In this document: piece by piece, positions 1 to 5,800 of the stretch
How the letters are laid out: each line of letters begins with the position of its first letter
How positions within the stretch are numbered: the stretch's first letter is position 1
Assembly (NCBI GenBank): GCA_934589325.1
Contig: CAKTNU010000117.1
Location: 1-6,130 of the forward strand
Length of the DNA: 6,130 nt
DNA from: an uncultured Oscillospiraceae bacterium
GTDB taxonomy: Bacteria > Bacillota_A > Clostridia > Oscillospirales > Oscillospiraceae
Reading direction: 5' to 3'
Made by a program: the position numbers and the translations under genes
The notes under the pieces: model-generated
What the model was told of the DNA's origin: nothing
What the model saw: only the letters and a program-made list of their open reading frames with translations
The model's database searches: none

Positions 1-266
1 CCGCGGTGCTGATGCGCAAAAACGACTCTGCGCTCATCTGGGCGGTGGTCGCGGCGATACACGGGCTGATATTCGGTGCGCTGTGCTCGATACCATACCT
101 GTTCATCGGCGGCTGGACGCTGGCGCTGTCCTACTGGGTCAGCGGTATTCCCTTTGATCTGATACACTGCGGCGGCAACTTCGTCATGACCCTGGTGCTG
201 TATAAGCCGCTGAAAAAGGGCATGGAATATGCATTGAACGGCAAAAGCAAAAAGTCTGCTATGTAA
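1..266 (+). CDS. ECF transporter S component, C-terminal part (5' end outside window)
   Basis: This is the last roughly 88 codons of an integral membrane protein. The frame is open to the left edge (codons in phase from base 3), so the GTG at 6 and ATG at 12 need not be the start. Two hydrophobic segments are visible: one running from SALIWAVVAAIHG through SIPYLFIGG, and one from WTLALSYWVSG to about MTLVLYKPL. The ending SGIPFDLIHCGGNF...LYKPLKKGMEYAL resembles the conserved C-terminus of ECF-transporter substrate-binding (S) proteins, which usually read GIPFDLIH..GNF...KPL. Such subunits bind a vitamin or related micronutrient in the membrane and dock to a shared EcfT/EcfA1/EcfA2 energising module. 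The substrate cannot be told from this fragment. Its TAA stop lies in the loop of the downstream terminator, and it converges on the HD-domain gene. The family call is fairly confident and is based on motif resemblance only. Confidence 0.72.
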   Translation, partial: AVLMRKNDSALIWAVVAAIHGLIFGALCSIPYLFIGGWTLALSYWVSGIPFDLIHCGGNFVMTLVLYKPLKKGMEYALNGKSKKSAM

Positions 267-283
267 AACATAGCAGACTTTTT
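249..283. terminator. Bidirectional intrinsic terminator shared by two convergent genes
   Basis: A perfect 15-bp stem (249-263 with 269-283) encloses the 5-nt loop TAAAA (264-268). Because the stem begins with A residues and ends with T residues, each strand shows a GC-containing stem followed by a U tract, so it can stop transcription from both sides. The plus-strand gene's TAA stop (264-266) lies in the loop, and the minus-strand gene's TAA (283-285) overlaps the foot of the stem. Confidence 0.9.
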
Positions 284-1281
284 TACACCCCGCATATCGG
301 CACATCGAGCGGCTGTGACCTGAATTTTTCAAGCTCGGCCGCAAACTGCGCGTTTATCGCCGACAGCCGCCCATCACCCGCTATCAGCGGGTCGATGCAG
401 CGCTTCTTTGCCGGTATCACGCGCCACTGCGCGTCCGCCGGCGCATCATCGTCGGCGGTGAGCATACGATGCAGTGAGCGGTATTTCTCCCACTTCAGGC
501 GTAGCTCAGCATCGGCAGTCAGACGCGCTATTACCGCATCCTCCGTGCCGTACAGGTCATCCATACTCAGCACTCCCCTGCCAATAGCCTCCTTCAGCAG
601 CTCCGCAAGCCGCTGCATTGCGTACCTGTCCTCCGGTGCGGCATATATAGCCGACATTTTCAGCGCGTCGAGCGCAAAATCCAGCGCCGTGCCGCCATGC
701 ATGAAGCCGAGCTCCGGTCTTCCGTCCTCCGCGGTGATGACACGGATATCGTCATAATACGCCTGCAGGCTCCCTGCATCCCGCAGGCCATAGCCCGCCA
801 GATTGCCGAGTGTATATTCCAGCCGATCCGCCGAAAGACGCGGGCTGTCGTTATCGGCAACGGGATAAATGTGATAGTCAACGACAGCATCCGCCGCGAC
901 ACCGTATTTCTCCAGCAGTGCCCTTATCTCCGGCGATGCCTTTATAATGTCCTCTGTCCGCCCCTCGGTGTATTCCTGCTCCACATAATCGCCGTGCAGG
1001 AAATCCACCGTATGCGCAAATACAGGTGTCGCAATATCATGGAACAGCGCGGCAAGCGCCTGCTCCATGCTGCCGGTGAAGTGCCACGTTATCATGCATA
1101 CGCCTATGCTGTGCCGCAGGCGGGAATACCTCGGCAGTCCGCGAAAGCGTGGAAAGGCTGTATATTCGCAGCCGCAGTTCATCCCCACGCGGCCGATACG
1201 CTGCATCTCCGGCACGGCGCAGAATTTGCAGAGCCACTCCGGTATCTCACCGTGATAGGCAACGGTGTTCTTTTCATCCAT
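283..1281 (-). CDS. HD-domain metal-dependent phosphohydrolase (SAMHD1/dGTPase-like fold), substrate unknown
   Basis: This is a 332-residue soluble protein with the HD-superfamily metal site. The visible motifs are SRLRHSIGV (first His about residue 57), ALFHDIATPVFAH (His81-Asp82, then His90) and SADRLEYTL (Asp152), which together give the H...HD...D ligand set. The N-terminal part (EMQRIGRVGMN...FPRFRGLPRYSRLRHSIGV) resembles the start of dGTPase/SAMHD1-like (COG1078-type) proteins, which hydrolyse nucleotides or other phosphate esters. The exact substrate is not evident. The C-terminal half has no motif I recognise, and no signal peptide or membrane segment is visible. The start is fixed by AGGAGG (1288-1293), six bases before the ATG. 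The gene follows the IreB-family gene on the same strand, with a strong hairpin between them and no room for a conventional promoter, so it is probably co-transcribed. It ends in a terminator shared with the convergent gene. Confidence 0.82.
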   Translation of the reverse strand: MDEKNTVAYHGEIPEWLCKFCAVPEMQRIGRVGMNCGCEYTAFPRFRGLPRYSRLRHSIGVCMITWHFTGSMEQALAALFHDIATPVFAHTVDFLHGDYVEQEYTEGRTEDIIKASPEIRALLEKYGVAADAVVDYHIYPVADNDSPRLSADRLEYTLGNLAGYGLRDAGSLQAYYDDIRVITAEDGRPELGFMHGGTALDFALDALKMSAIYAAPEDRYAMQRLAELLKEAIGRGVLSMDDLYGTEDAVIARLTADAELRLKWEKYRSLHRMLTADDDAPADAQWRVIPAKKRCIDPLIAGDGRLSAINAQFAAELEKFRSQPLDVPICGV

Positions 1282-1297
1282 GCTGCTCCTCCTATAT

Positions 1298-1334
1298 ATT
1301 ACGAAAACCGCCCGAAAAAGGCGGTTTTCGTAAT
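1298..1334 (-). terminator. Perfect 15-bp hairpin between ireB and the HD gene (terminator or attenuator-like)
   Basis: A perfect inverted repeat pairs 1298-1312 with 1320-1334 around a 7-nt loop. Read on the minus strand, the core is AAAACCGCC, a loop of TTTTTCG, then GGCGGTTTT, followed by CGTAAT, so a short U tract lies inside the stem's 3' arm. It starts 13 bases after the ireB stop, and its 3' foot is only four bases from the AGGAGG of the HD gene. It is probably a partial intrinsic terminator, or an mRNA stabilising or processing structure, that sets the ratio of the two products. Full termination would leave the HD gene without an obvious promoter. Confidence 0.7.
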
Positions 1335-1346
1335 TGGTGTCGCGCT

Positions 1347-1589
1347 TTACTTATCCAGATAATTCTTCAGCAGCTCCTGAAGCAGCTCGTCCCTGTCGAG
1401 ACGGCATATCAGCGTGCGGGCATTGTTGTAGTTCGTGATATATGTCGGATCCTCCGAGAGTATATACCCAACTATCTGGTTGATAGGGTTGTAGCCCTTG
1501 ACCATGAGGGAGTTATACACGGATGACAGTATCTCTCTCATCTCGGCCTTGCTGTCCAGCGCTGTGAACTTCCTTGTTACATCCTCCAT
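1347..1589 (-). CDS. ireB: IreB-family regulatory phosphoprotein (UPF0297, YrzL-like)
   Basis: This small 80-residue protein has the full length and pattern of the UPF0297/IreB family: an N-terminal T-R-K-F segment, then SSVYNSLMVKGYNPINQIVGY, the strongly conserved LSEDPTYITNYNNAR, and a C-terminal helix with RDELLQELLKNYL. In Enterococcus faecalis, IreB is a target of the Ser/Thr kinase IreK and negatively regulates cephalosporin resistance; it is phosphorylated on N-terminal threonines. Thr5 here, in the VTRKF context, is the likely equivalent (inference). The ATG is six bases after an AGGAGG box (1596-1601). A consensus promoter lies just upstream. In Bacillus the homologue sits between alaS and ruvX. 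Here it lies between pheT and an HD-domain gene, so the common neighbourhood is not kept, at least within this window. Confidence 0.93.
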   Translation of the reverse strand: MEDVTRKFTALDSKAEMREILSSVYNSLMVKGYNPINQIVGYILSEDPTYITNYNNARTLICRLDRDELLQELLKNYLDK

Positions 1590-1622
1590 GATGCCCCTCC
1601 TAAGTTCTTATTTATTGGCTAC

Positions 1623-1650
1623 ATTATAGCATATCAAATTGTCAAGTAAA
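1623..1650 (-). promoter_or_regulatory. Extended -10 promoter for ireB (and probably the HD gene)
   Basis: On the minus strand, TGCTATAAT gives a perfect -10 hexamer (1623-1628) with a TG extension (1629-1631). The best-placed -35 is TTTACT (1645-1650), 4 of 6 matches, with a 16-nt spacer. A perfect TTGACA (1640-1645) is also present but only 11 nt from the -10, too close to act as its -35. Transcription should begin near 1616, leaving a leader of about 26 nt before the ATG. The surrounding AT-rich gap (1590-1698) shows no convincing terminator after pheT, so some read-through from pheST is possible. Confidence 0.82.
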
Positions 1651-1698
1651 GTCGAAAAAGCTAAACAAACGGTTAATTTTTCTTAAGATGGTATTAAT

Positions 1699-4392
1699 TT
1701 ACCGAATACTGGCGCCGAATTTGCGCTCAAGTGCGGCAAGGACCTTCTTCACGGTCTCCTCGGCATGATCGTCGGTAAGGGTCTGGTCGTCTGCGCGCAT
1801 GGTCAGCGAGAACGCGACGGACTTTTTGCCCTCGGCAATGTGATGCCCCGTGTACACGTCGAATATGCGGCAGCCCTTGAGGTACTGCCCGCCCTCGGCC
1901 ATGATATGCTCCACCATGTCGCCCACGGGTATATCCGCGCCGCAGACGACGGCGATGTCACGCGTGACCGCAGGGAAACGCGGCAGCGGCTTATACACGG
2001 GGATGCCTCCGCGCAGAGAGTGCAGCGCGTCAAAGCTGAGCTCCGCGCAGTAAAGCTCCGCGTCTACGCCGTAATTGGCGGCAACGGCAGGATGTATCTG
2101 TCCGAGTACGCCGATGTAGGTCTCGCCGCAGTAGACCTTGGCGCAGCGGCCGGGATGGTAGGAGGGATTCCCGCGCTCAGCCGCGAAGTGCAGCTTCTCT
2201 ATGCCGAGGCCGCTGCACAACTCCTCGACCCAGCCCTTGATGCGGAAGAAGTTCATCTCCGGTCCATATGCACCCATGGAAACTATCTTCGGCTCGTCGG
2301 CCAGACCGTCTGCCCGCTTAATGTAGATGCGGCCTATCTCATAGAGCGCGGCGGACTTGTTGCGGTAGTTATAATTGCGGGTCAGTATCTCCAGCATGGA
2401 GGGGAGGATGGTGGTGCGCATTATCGATGTATCCTCGCCGAGAGGATTGAGGATGCGCAGGCTGTCGCGCAGCGGAGAATCCGCCGGCATGCGGATCTTA
2501 TCGTAGTAGCTGGGGCTTATGAACGAGTAGGTGATGATCTCGTCCAGACCCATGGCGCGGCACAGCTCACCCACGCGGCGCTCGCTCTGCTGCACGGGGG
2601 TGAATCCGCCGCAGGTGCTTATCGCGCCGGTAAAGCGGATGGGAATATTGTTGTAGCCATAGAAGCGGGCGACCTCCTCGGCAATGTCGGAGTAGTGCTC
2701 CACATCGCCGCGCCACGACGGAACATGTATCACGTCGCCGTCAAGCGTGAAGCCGAGATCGAGCAGTATCTTCCTCATGCTGCCCTTGTCGATATCCGTG
2801 CCGAGCAGGGCATTTATCTTGTCAGGCTCAAGCAGAACTGTCTTTTCCTCGATGGGCTTCGGCACAACGTCGATAACGCCCTCGACGACCTCGCCGCAGC
2901 CGAGCAGCTCTATAAGCTCGCAGGCGCGGTCGACCGCACGCAGAGTCCCCTGCGGGTCAAGCCCCTTCTCGAAGCGGGCGGATGCGTCGGTACGCATACC
3001 GAGTGCGGTAGCAGTGCGGCGCACGGAGGTGCCGTTGAAGTTCGCGCTCTCGAATAGGACCATCGCAGTATCGCCGACAATTTCACTGTTCTCGCCGCCC
3101 ATGACGCCCGCGACCGCGACGGGCTTATCCGTGTCGCAGATGCAGAGCATGGAGGGTGTCAGCCTGCGCTCCGTGCCGTCAAGGGTGCGGATAGTCTCAC
3201 CCTCGCGTGCGGTACGGACATGTATCTCATTGTTGCCGACGCATGCAAAGTCAAACGCATGCATCGGCTGGCCGTACTCGAGCATTACATAGTTTGTGAT
3301 ATCAACGATATTGTTTATCGGGCGCATACCGGCATTGCGGATGCGCTCACGCATCCAGCGCGGCGACGGAGCGATCTTGACGTTCTCGACCATACGTGCG
3401 GTATAGCGCGGGCAAAGCGCTGCATCCTCAACGATTATCTTCGCCATGTCGTTGATATTGCCGCCGGCTCTTGCCTCGACGACCGGCTCATGCAGCTTAA
3501 GCTCCTTGCCGAAGGTCACTGCGGCCTCGCGTGCAAGGCCGATGACGCACAGGCAGTCGGGGCGATTCGGCGTTATCTCAAACTCGACCACGTGATCGTC
3601 GCGGCCGAGGATCTCGGCCATATCGTCACCGGGCGCGCAGTCCTCGTTGATGATGAGTATGCCGTCGGAAATGCAGTGCGGGAACTCCTCCTGCTTTGCA
3701 TGCAGGTCATCCAGCGAAAGTATCGCATTCTTCCCGGTATCATAGGCCACGAGGTCGCCGGCATGGATATTCTGGCAGTCCGACACGGGGTCAGCCGCGG
3801 CTCCGCCGAGGTCAAGCGCCGTCTGCCATATGCCATAGCCCTTGTTCTGCACGTCCAGCACCTTTGCCGCTACGACACTTCCGAATATCTTGTCTCCGGG
3901 CTTGATGTCAGCGGGTATGGAGGGCTTGGCAGAATCTATCGGGTGATAGTCGCCGAGTATAGCGGCCGGCTTTATTTCCGCATAGGGGAAATCATGCAGG
4001 TCGCAGTCAAGCTCCTTGAGCGAGCAGAGCATACCGGCGGACTCAACGCCGCGCAGCTTGCCCTTTGTTATCTTCACGCCGCCGGGCAGCAGAGAATTAT
4101 GCAGCGCCGCGGGGACAAGGTCGCCGCAGTGGACATTCCACGCGCCGGTGCATATCTGCACAGGCTCCGCCTCGCCTACATCTATCTGCGTAATGAGCAT
4201 ATGGTCGGAATTAGGGTGCTTTGCAATGGAGAGGATGCGGCCGACCTTGACGTTCTTTATCGTCTCGCTCAGATCCTCGGTGACCTCCACCTTTGAGCCG
4301 GAGACGGTCATAGCCTCGGCAAAGCGCTTATCGTCATATTCATCAAGGCTCAGGTTGACGAACTCATTGAGCCATTTTCTTGAAAGATTCAT
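1699..4392 (-). CDS. pheT: Phenylalanyl-tRNA synthetase beta subunit with an extra internal domain
   Basis: This is the beta chain of the alpha2-beta2 enzyme that charges tRNA-Phe; beta binds tRNA and edits mischarged Tyr-tRNA-Phe. Domains in order: N-terminal MNLSRKWLNEFV; tRNA-binding OB (EMAP-like) domain, residues about 45-125 (VGRILSIAKHPNSDHM...GMLCS); an unusual insertion, about 141-240; the ITPNRPDCL motif (273-281); B3/B4 editing region (about 329-480, with RPINNIVDITNYVMLEYGQPMHAFD and the later GMRTDASARFEKG); B5 (about 515-585, ending EEVARFYGYNNIP); the catalytic-like core; and the C-terminal FDX-ACB anticodon-binding domain (about 803-896, starting PLPRFPAVTRDIAV). Its 897 residues exceed the usual roughly 800, and the excess is accounted for by the insertion. 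The ATG follows AGGGAG (4399-4404) by six bases, 26 bases after the pheS stop, so it is translated from the T-box-controlled pheST transcript. Confidence 0.98.
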   Translation of the reverse strand: MNLSRKWLNEFVNLSLDEYDDKRFAEAMTVSGSKVEVTEDLSETIKNVKVGRILSIAKHPNSDHMLITQIDVGEAEPVQICTGAWNVHCGDLVPAALHNSLLPGGVKITKGKLRGVESAGMLCSLKELDCDLHDFPYAEIKPAAILGDYHPIDSAKPSIPADIKPGDKIFGSVVAAKVLDVQNKGYGIWQTALDLGGAAADPVSDCQNIHAGDLVAYDTGKNAILSLDDLHAKQEEFPHCISDGILIINEDCAPGDDMAEILGRDDHVVEFEITPNRPDCLCVIGLAREAAVTFGKELKLHEPVVEARAGGNINDMAKIIVEDAALCPRYTARMVENVKIAPSPRWMRERIRNAGMRPINNIVDITNYVMLEYGQPMHAFDFACVGNNEIHVRTAREGETIRTLDGTERRLTPSMLCICDTDKPVAVAGVMGGENSEIVGDTAMVLFESANFNGTSVRRTATALGMRTDASARFEKGLDPQGTLRAVDRACELIELLGCGEVVEGVIDVVPKPIEEKTVLLEPDKINALLGTDIDKGSMRKILLDLGFTLDGDVIHVPSWRGDVEHYSDIAEEVARFYGYNNIPIRFTGAISTCGGFTPVQQSERRVGELCRAMGLDEIITYSFISPSYYDKIRMPADSPLRDSLRILNPLGEDTSIMRTTILPSMLEILTRNYNYRNKSAALYEIGRIYIKRADGLADEPKIVSMGAYGPEMNFFRIKGWVEELCSGLGIEKLHFAAERGNPSYHPGRCAKVYCGETYIGVLGQIHPAVAANYGVDAELYCAELSFDALHSLRGGIPVYKPLPRFPAVTRDIAVVCGADIPVGDMVEHIMAEGGQYLKGCRIFDVYTGHHIAEGKKSVAFSLTMRADDQTLTDDHAEETVKKVLAALERKFGASIR
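3673..3972 (-). other. Insertion domain in PheT (residues about 141-240), OB-like, possible partial duplication
   Basis: In Bacillus-type PheT, as I recall its sequence, about 55 residues separate GMxCS from the TPNR motif; here the distance is about 155. The added stretch includes SVVAAKVLDV, PVSDCQNIHAGDLVA and a second D-x-x-PGD (ADIKPGDKI at 161-169, against EDCAPGDDM at 250-258). PVSDCQNIHAGDLVA parallels PVQICTGAWNVHCGDLVPA of the upstream tRNA-binding domain (NVHCGDLV 86-93, NIHAGDLV 208-215), and FPYAEI (135-140) is echoed by FPHCI (237-241). This suggests a diverged, shortened second copy of the OB domain. That is inference from motif spacing; an unrelated insertion is the alternative. 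Confidence 0.6.
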
Positions 4393-4407
4393 GTTGTTCT
4401 CCCTTAT

Positions 4408-4423
4408 ATATCAGAATATCAGA
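4408..4423. repeat. Exact tandem 8-bp repeat over the pheS stop codon
   Basis: The octamer ATATCAGA occurs twice in a row on the plus strand (4408-4415 and 4416-4423). On the coding strand this is TCTGATAT twice, with the pheS TGA stop inside the first copy read. It looks like a small slippage duplication in the pheS-pheT gap and does not affect either reading frame. Confidence 0.75.
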
Positions 4424-5444
4424 ACTGTTCGAGGAAGCGCACGTCGTTCTCGAATATCAGGCGCAGGTCGGTTATCTTGTATTCGCCCATTGCCAGACGC
4501 TCAAGTCCCATACCGAAGGCCCAGCCGGAATAGACGTCCGGATCGATGCCGCAGCCGGCGAGGACCTTGGGATGCACCATGCCGGCACCAAGGACCTCTA
4601 TCCAGCCCTCGCCCTTGCAGGTGGGGCAGCCCTTGCCTCCGCACTTGTGGCACTGGATGTCCAGCTCGCAGCTCGGCTCCGTAAACGGGAAGTGGTGCGG
4701 GCGGAAGCGGGTGACGGTGCCCTTGCCGTATATCTTCTCGACAACGAGGTTCAGCGTCGCCTTGAGATCCGCCATTGTGACGCCCTTATCGATGACCATG
4801 CCCTCTATCTGGTGGAACATCGGAGAATGAGTCGCATCGACCTCATCCTTGCGGTAAACGCGGCCGGGAGCGACGATGCGGATAGGCAGGGGGCGGGTCT
4901 CCATGGCGTGTATCTGCATCGGAGAGGTCTGGGTACGCAGCAGGATGCTACTGTCCTCGTTGAAATAGAAGGTGTCCGTCCACTCGCGTGAAGGGTGTCC
5001 CTCGTCGATATTGAGCTTGGTAAAATTATATTCGGCCTTCTCGACCTCGGGGCCGTCGAGTATCTCGAAGCCCATACCGATAAAGATGTCCTTGAGCTGG
5101 TCGAGGACATTGTACATCGGGTGCTTGTGCCCGAGAGTGCCTACCTCGCCCGGAAGCGTGACATCGACCGTCTCGCGTTCGAGCTTCAGCTCCATGAGCT
5201 TGGAGCCGAGCTCAGCCTTGCGCTGTTCGATCGCGGCCTCGATATCGCCGCGGAGCTGGTTTGCCAGCTGACCCATGACGGGGCGCTCCTCCGCAGACAG
5301 CTTGCCCATCTGCCGGAGGATGCCGGTAAGCTCGCCCTTTTTGCCCAGATACTTGACGCGCAGGCTCTCCAAAAGCTCGATGTCCTCAGCTTCGAGAATG
5401 GCCTTGATGGAACTGTCTCTAAGTCCCTGCATTAACTCTTTCAT
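4419..5444 (-). CDS. pheS: Phenylalanyl-tRNA synthetase alpha subunit
   Basis: This is the catalytic alpha chain of the class II phenylalanyl-tRNA synthetase, making Phe-tRNA from Phe, ATP and tRNA in the cytoplasm with PheT. The 341 residues are the normal length. An N-terminal coiled-coil tRNA-binding arm (about 1-90, with KYLGKKGELTGILR) is followed by the class II core: GHKHPMYNVL...MGFEILDGPEVE (motif 1 region, about 106-135), GRVYRKDEVDATHSPMFHQIEG (motif 2, 194-215), HFPFTEPS (251-258) and GMGLERLAM (motif 3, 311-319). CHKCGGKGCPTC (265-276) is a Cys4 cluster, possibly zinc-binding, of a kind common in PheS of this lineage. The start at 5444 is chosen because AAGGAGA lies six bases upstream and it begins the normal N-terminus (MKEL). 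The frame stays open further upstream, but that stretch translates the T-box and terminator. Confidence 0.98.
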   Translation of the reverse strand: MKELMQGLRDSSIKAILEAEDIELLESLRVKYLGKKGELTGILRQMGKLSAEERPVMGQLANQLRGDIEAAIEQRKAELGSKLMELKLERETVDVTLPGEVGTLGHKHPMYNVLDQLKDIFIGMGFEILDGPEVEKAEYNFTKLNIDEGHPSREWTDTFYFNEDSSILLRTQTSPMQIHAMETRPLPIRIVAPGRVYRKDEVDATHSPMFHQIEGMVIDKGVTMADLKATLNLVVEKIYGKGTVTRFRPHHFPFTEPSCELDIQCHKCGGKGCPTCKGEGWIEVLGAGMVHPKVLAGCGIDPDVYSGWAFGMGLERLAMGEYKITDLRLIFENDVRFLEQF

Positions 5445-5450
5445 TCCGAT

Positions 5451-5457
5451 TCTCCTT
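5451..5457 (-). promoter_or_regulatory. pheS ribosome binding site
   Basis: AAGGAGA on the minus strand, six bases before the ATG at 5444. It decides the start: the frame is open back to 5552, but no comparable site precedes the upstream in-frame ATG, which lies within the T-box leader. Confidence 0.85.
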
Positions 5458-5467
5458 GAAAAATAAC

Positions 5468-5504
5468 AAAAAAATAAGCCCCCGTCCCAAATAGGGACGA
5501 AAGC
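5468..5504 (-). terminator. Regulated intrinsic terminator of the pheST T-box
   Basis: On the minus strand, GCTTTCGTCCC (5494-5504) pairs with GGGACGGGGGC (5478-5488), 11 bp with three G-U pairs around a TATTT loop. TTA and seven T residues (5468-5474) follow. It forms when tRNA-Phe is charged and stops transcription before pheS. Confidence 0.92.
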
Positions 5505-5690
5505 ATAGCTTCCGCGGTACCACCCACGTTCGGCGCCCTGCGCCGCGCTCACGGAGCAGTAACGCGCTCCACACGCCGGGGATTAGCCGGAGCTCCCGGG
5601 CGAACCAAGCGCCCGTCCCGCAGGAGGCTCACAGCCGATGACCTCCATTCTCTGCCCGACACGTCCGGCGCTATTTTCCCGTTCATAGCA
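5478..5690 (-). ncRNA. T-box riboswitch leader of pheST (tRNA-Phe responsive)
   Basis: The near-invariant T-box sequence GGGTGGTACCGCGG is at 5512-5525. Stem I is recognisable upstream: GCGCC (5667-5671) pairs with GGCGC (5609-5613), an AGAGA bulge follows on the 5' arm, and a terminal GGAGG/CCTCC stem closes a loop containing GGCTGTGAG. Four bases after the 3' GGCGC arm comes UUC (5602-5604), a Phe codon in the specifier position. A stem III-like hairpin is at 5553-5570 (GGAGC with GCTCC). The antiterminator bulge UGGU would pair with an ACCA tRNA end, as expected for tRNA-Phe, whose discriminator is normally A. Uncharged tRNA-Phe should therefore allow transcription into pheS. The S-turn bases around the specifier loop (AATA opposite TTGG) differ from the usual AGUA/GAA. 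Confidence 0.94.
5494..5525 (-). promoter_or_regulatory. T-box antiterminator
   Basis: On the minus strand, GGG (5523-5525) pairs with CCC (5494-5496). The 7-nt bulge UGGUACC (5516-5522) is left on the 5' side. Then GCGGAAGC (5508-5515) pairs with GCUUUCGU (5497-5504), allowing two G-U pairs, around a 3-nt UAU loop. This is the canonical T-box antiterminator layout. Its 3' strand (5494-5504) is also the 5' arm of the terminator, so the two structures exclude each other. Confidence 0.88.
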
Positions 5691-5696
5691 TGACCA

Positions 5697-5725
5697 AGAA
5701 TACCACACAAATTTCCGTTTTTCAA
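5697..5725 (-). promoter_or_regulatory. Promoter of the pheST operon
   Basis: On the minus strand, TTGAAA (5720-5725, 5 of 6 matches) and TATTCT (5697-5702, 4 of 6) are separated by 17 bases, and TGG directly precedes the -10, giving an extended -10. The predicted start near 5690 lies just before the first stem I bases of the T-box. Confidence 0.8.
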
Positions 5726-5737
5726 GGGGGAAAGTGA

Positions 5738-5765
5738 AAAAAGCCGCCCCGTAGGGCGGCTTTTT
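5738..5765 (-). terminator. Intrinsic terminator of the CstA-family gene
   Basis: A perfect 12-bp stem (5738-5749 with 5754-5765) has a 4-nt loop (TACG on the minus strand) and is followed on that strand by a run of six T residues beginning within the stem. It sits 35 bases after the CstA stop and just upstream of the pheST promoter, insulating the two units. The A/T flanks mean it could also work on the plus strand, where no gene is seen. Confidence 0.92.
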
Positions 5766-5800
5766 GAATGTTTTGCTGTACTGTAAGGCAAGCGGGCCGA

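Noticed and set aside
1294..1334. TAATAT just upstream of the HD gene as a -10 element
   Set aside because: Transcription would start inside the Shine-Dalgarno sequence, and no -35 is correctly placed; it is part of the hairpin foot.
395..1362. Plus-strand frames opposite the HD gene (395-757, 697-1362, 1067-1255, 1149-1526)
   Set aside because: They are antisense to a gene with clear HD motifs, and one also runs across the ireB gene and the hairpin. No supporting signals were seen.
1602..1698. Possible terminator directly after pheT
   Set aside because: Only weak, short AT pairings and a CTTAAG palindrome are present, with no GC stem followed by a U tract.
1765..3057. Long open frame on the plus strand opposite pheT (430 codons); similar ones at 3220-4296 and 2747-3292
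   Set aside because: They are antisense to an unmistakable pheT, have no ribosome binding site I can see and no recognisable domain. Long antisense frames are expected opposite GC-rich genes.
4617..4652. Cys4 cluster CHKCGGKGCPTC in PheS as a possible novel zinc finger
   Set aside because: A similar C-x-C-G-G-x-G-C-x-x-C segment before the GWIEVLGAGMVHP motif is common in bacterial PheS, so it is not unusual.
5445..5552. In-frame 36-codon N-terminal extension of pheS
   Set aside because: It translates the T-box and terminator, and normal PheS begins at MKEL, which has a good ribosome binding site.
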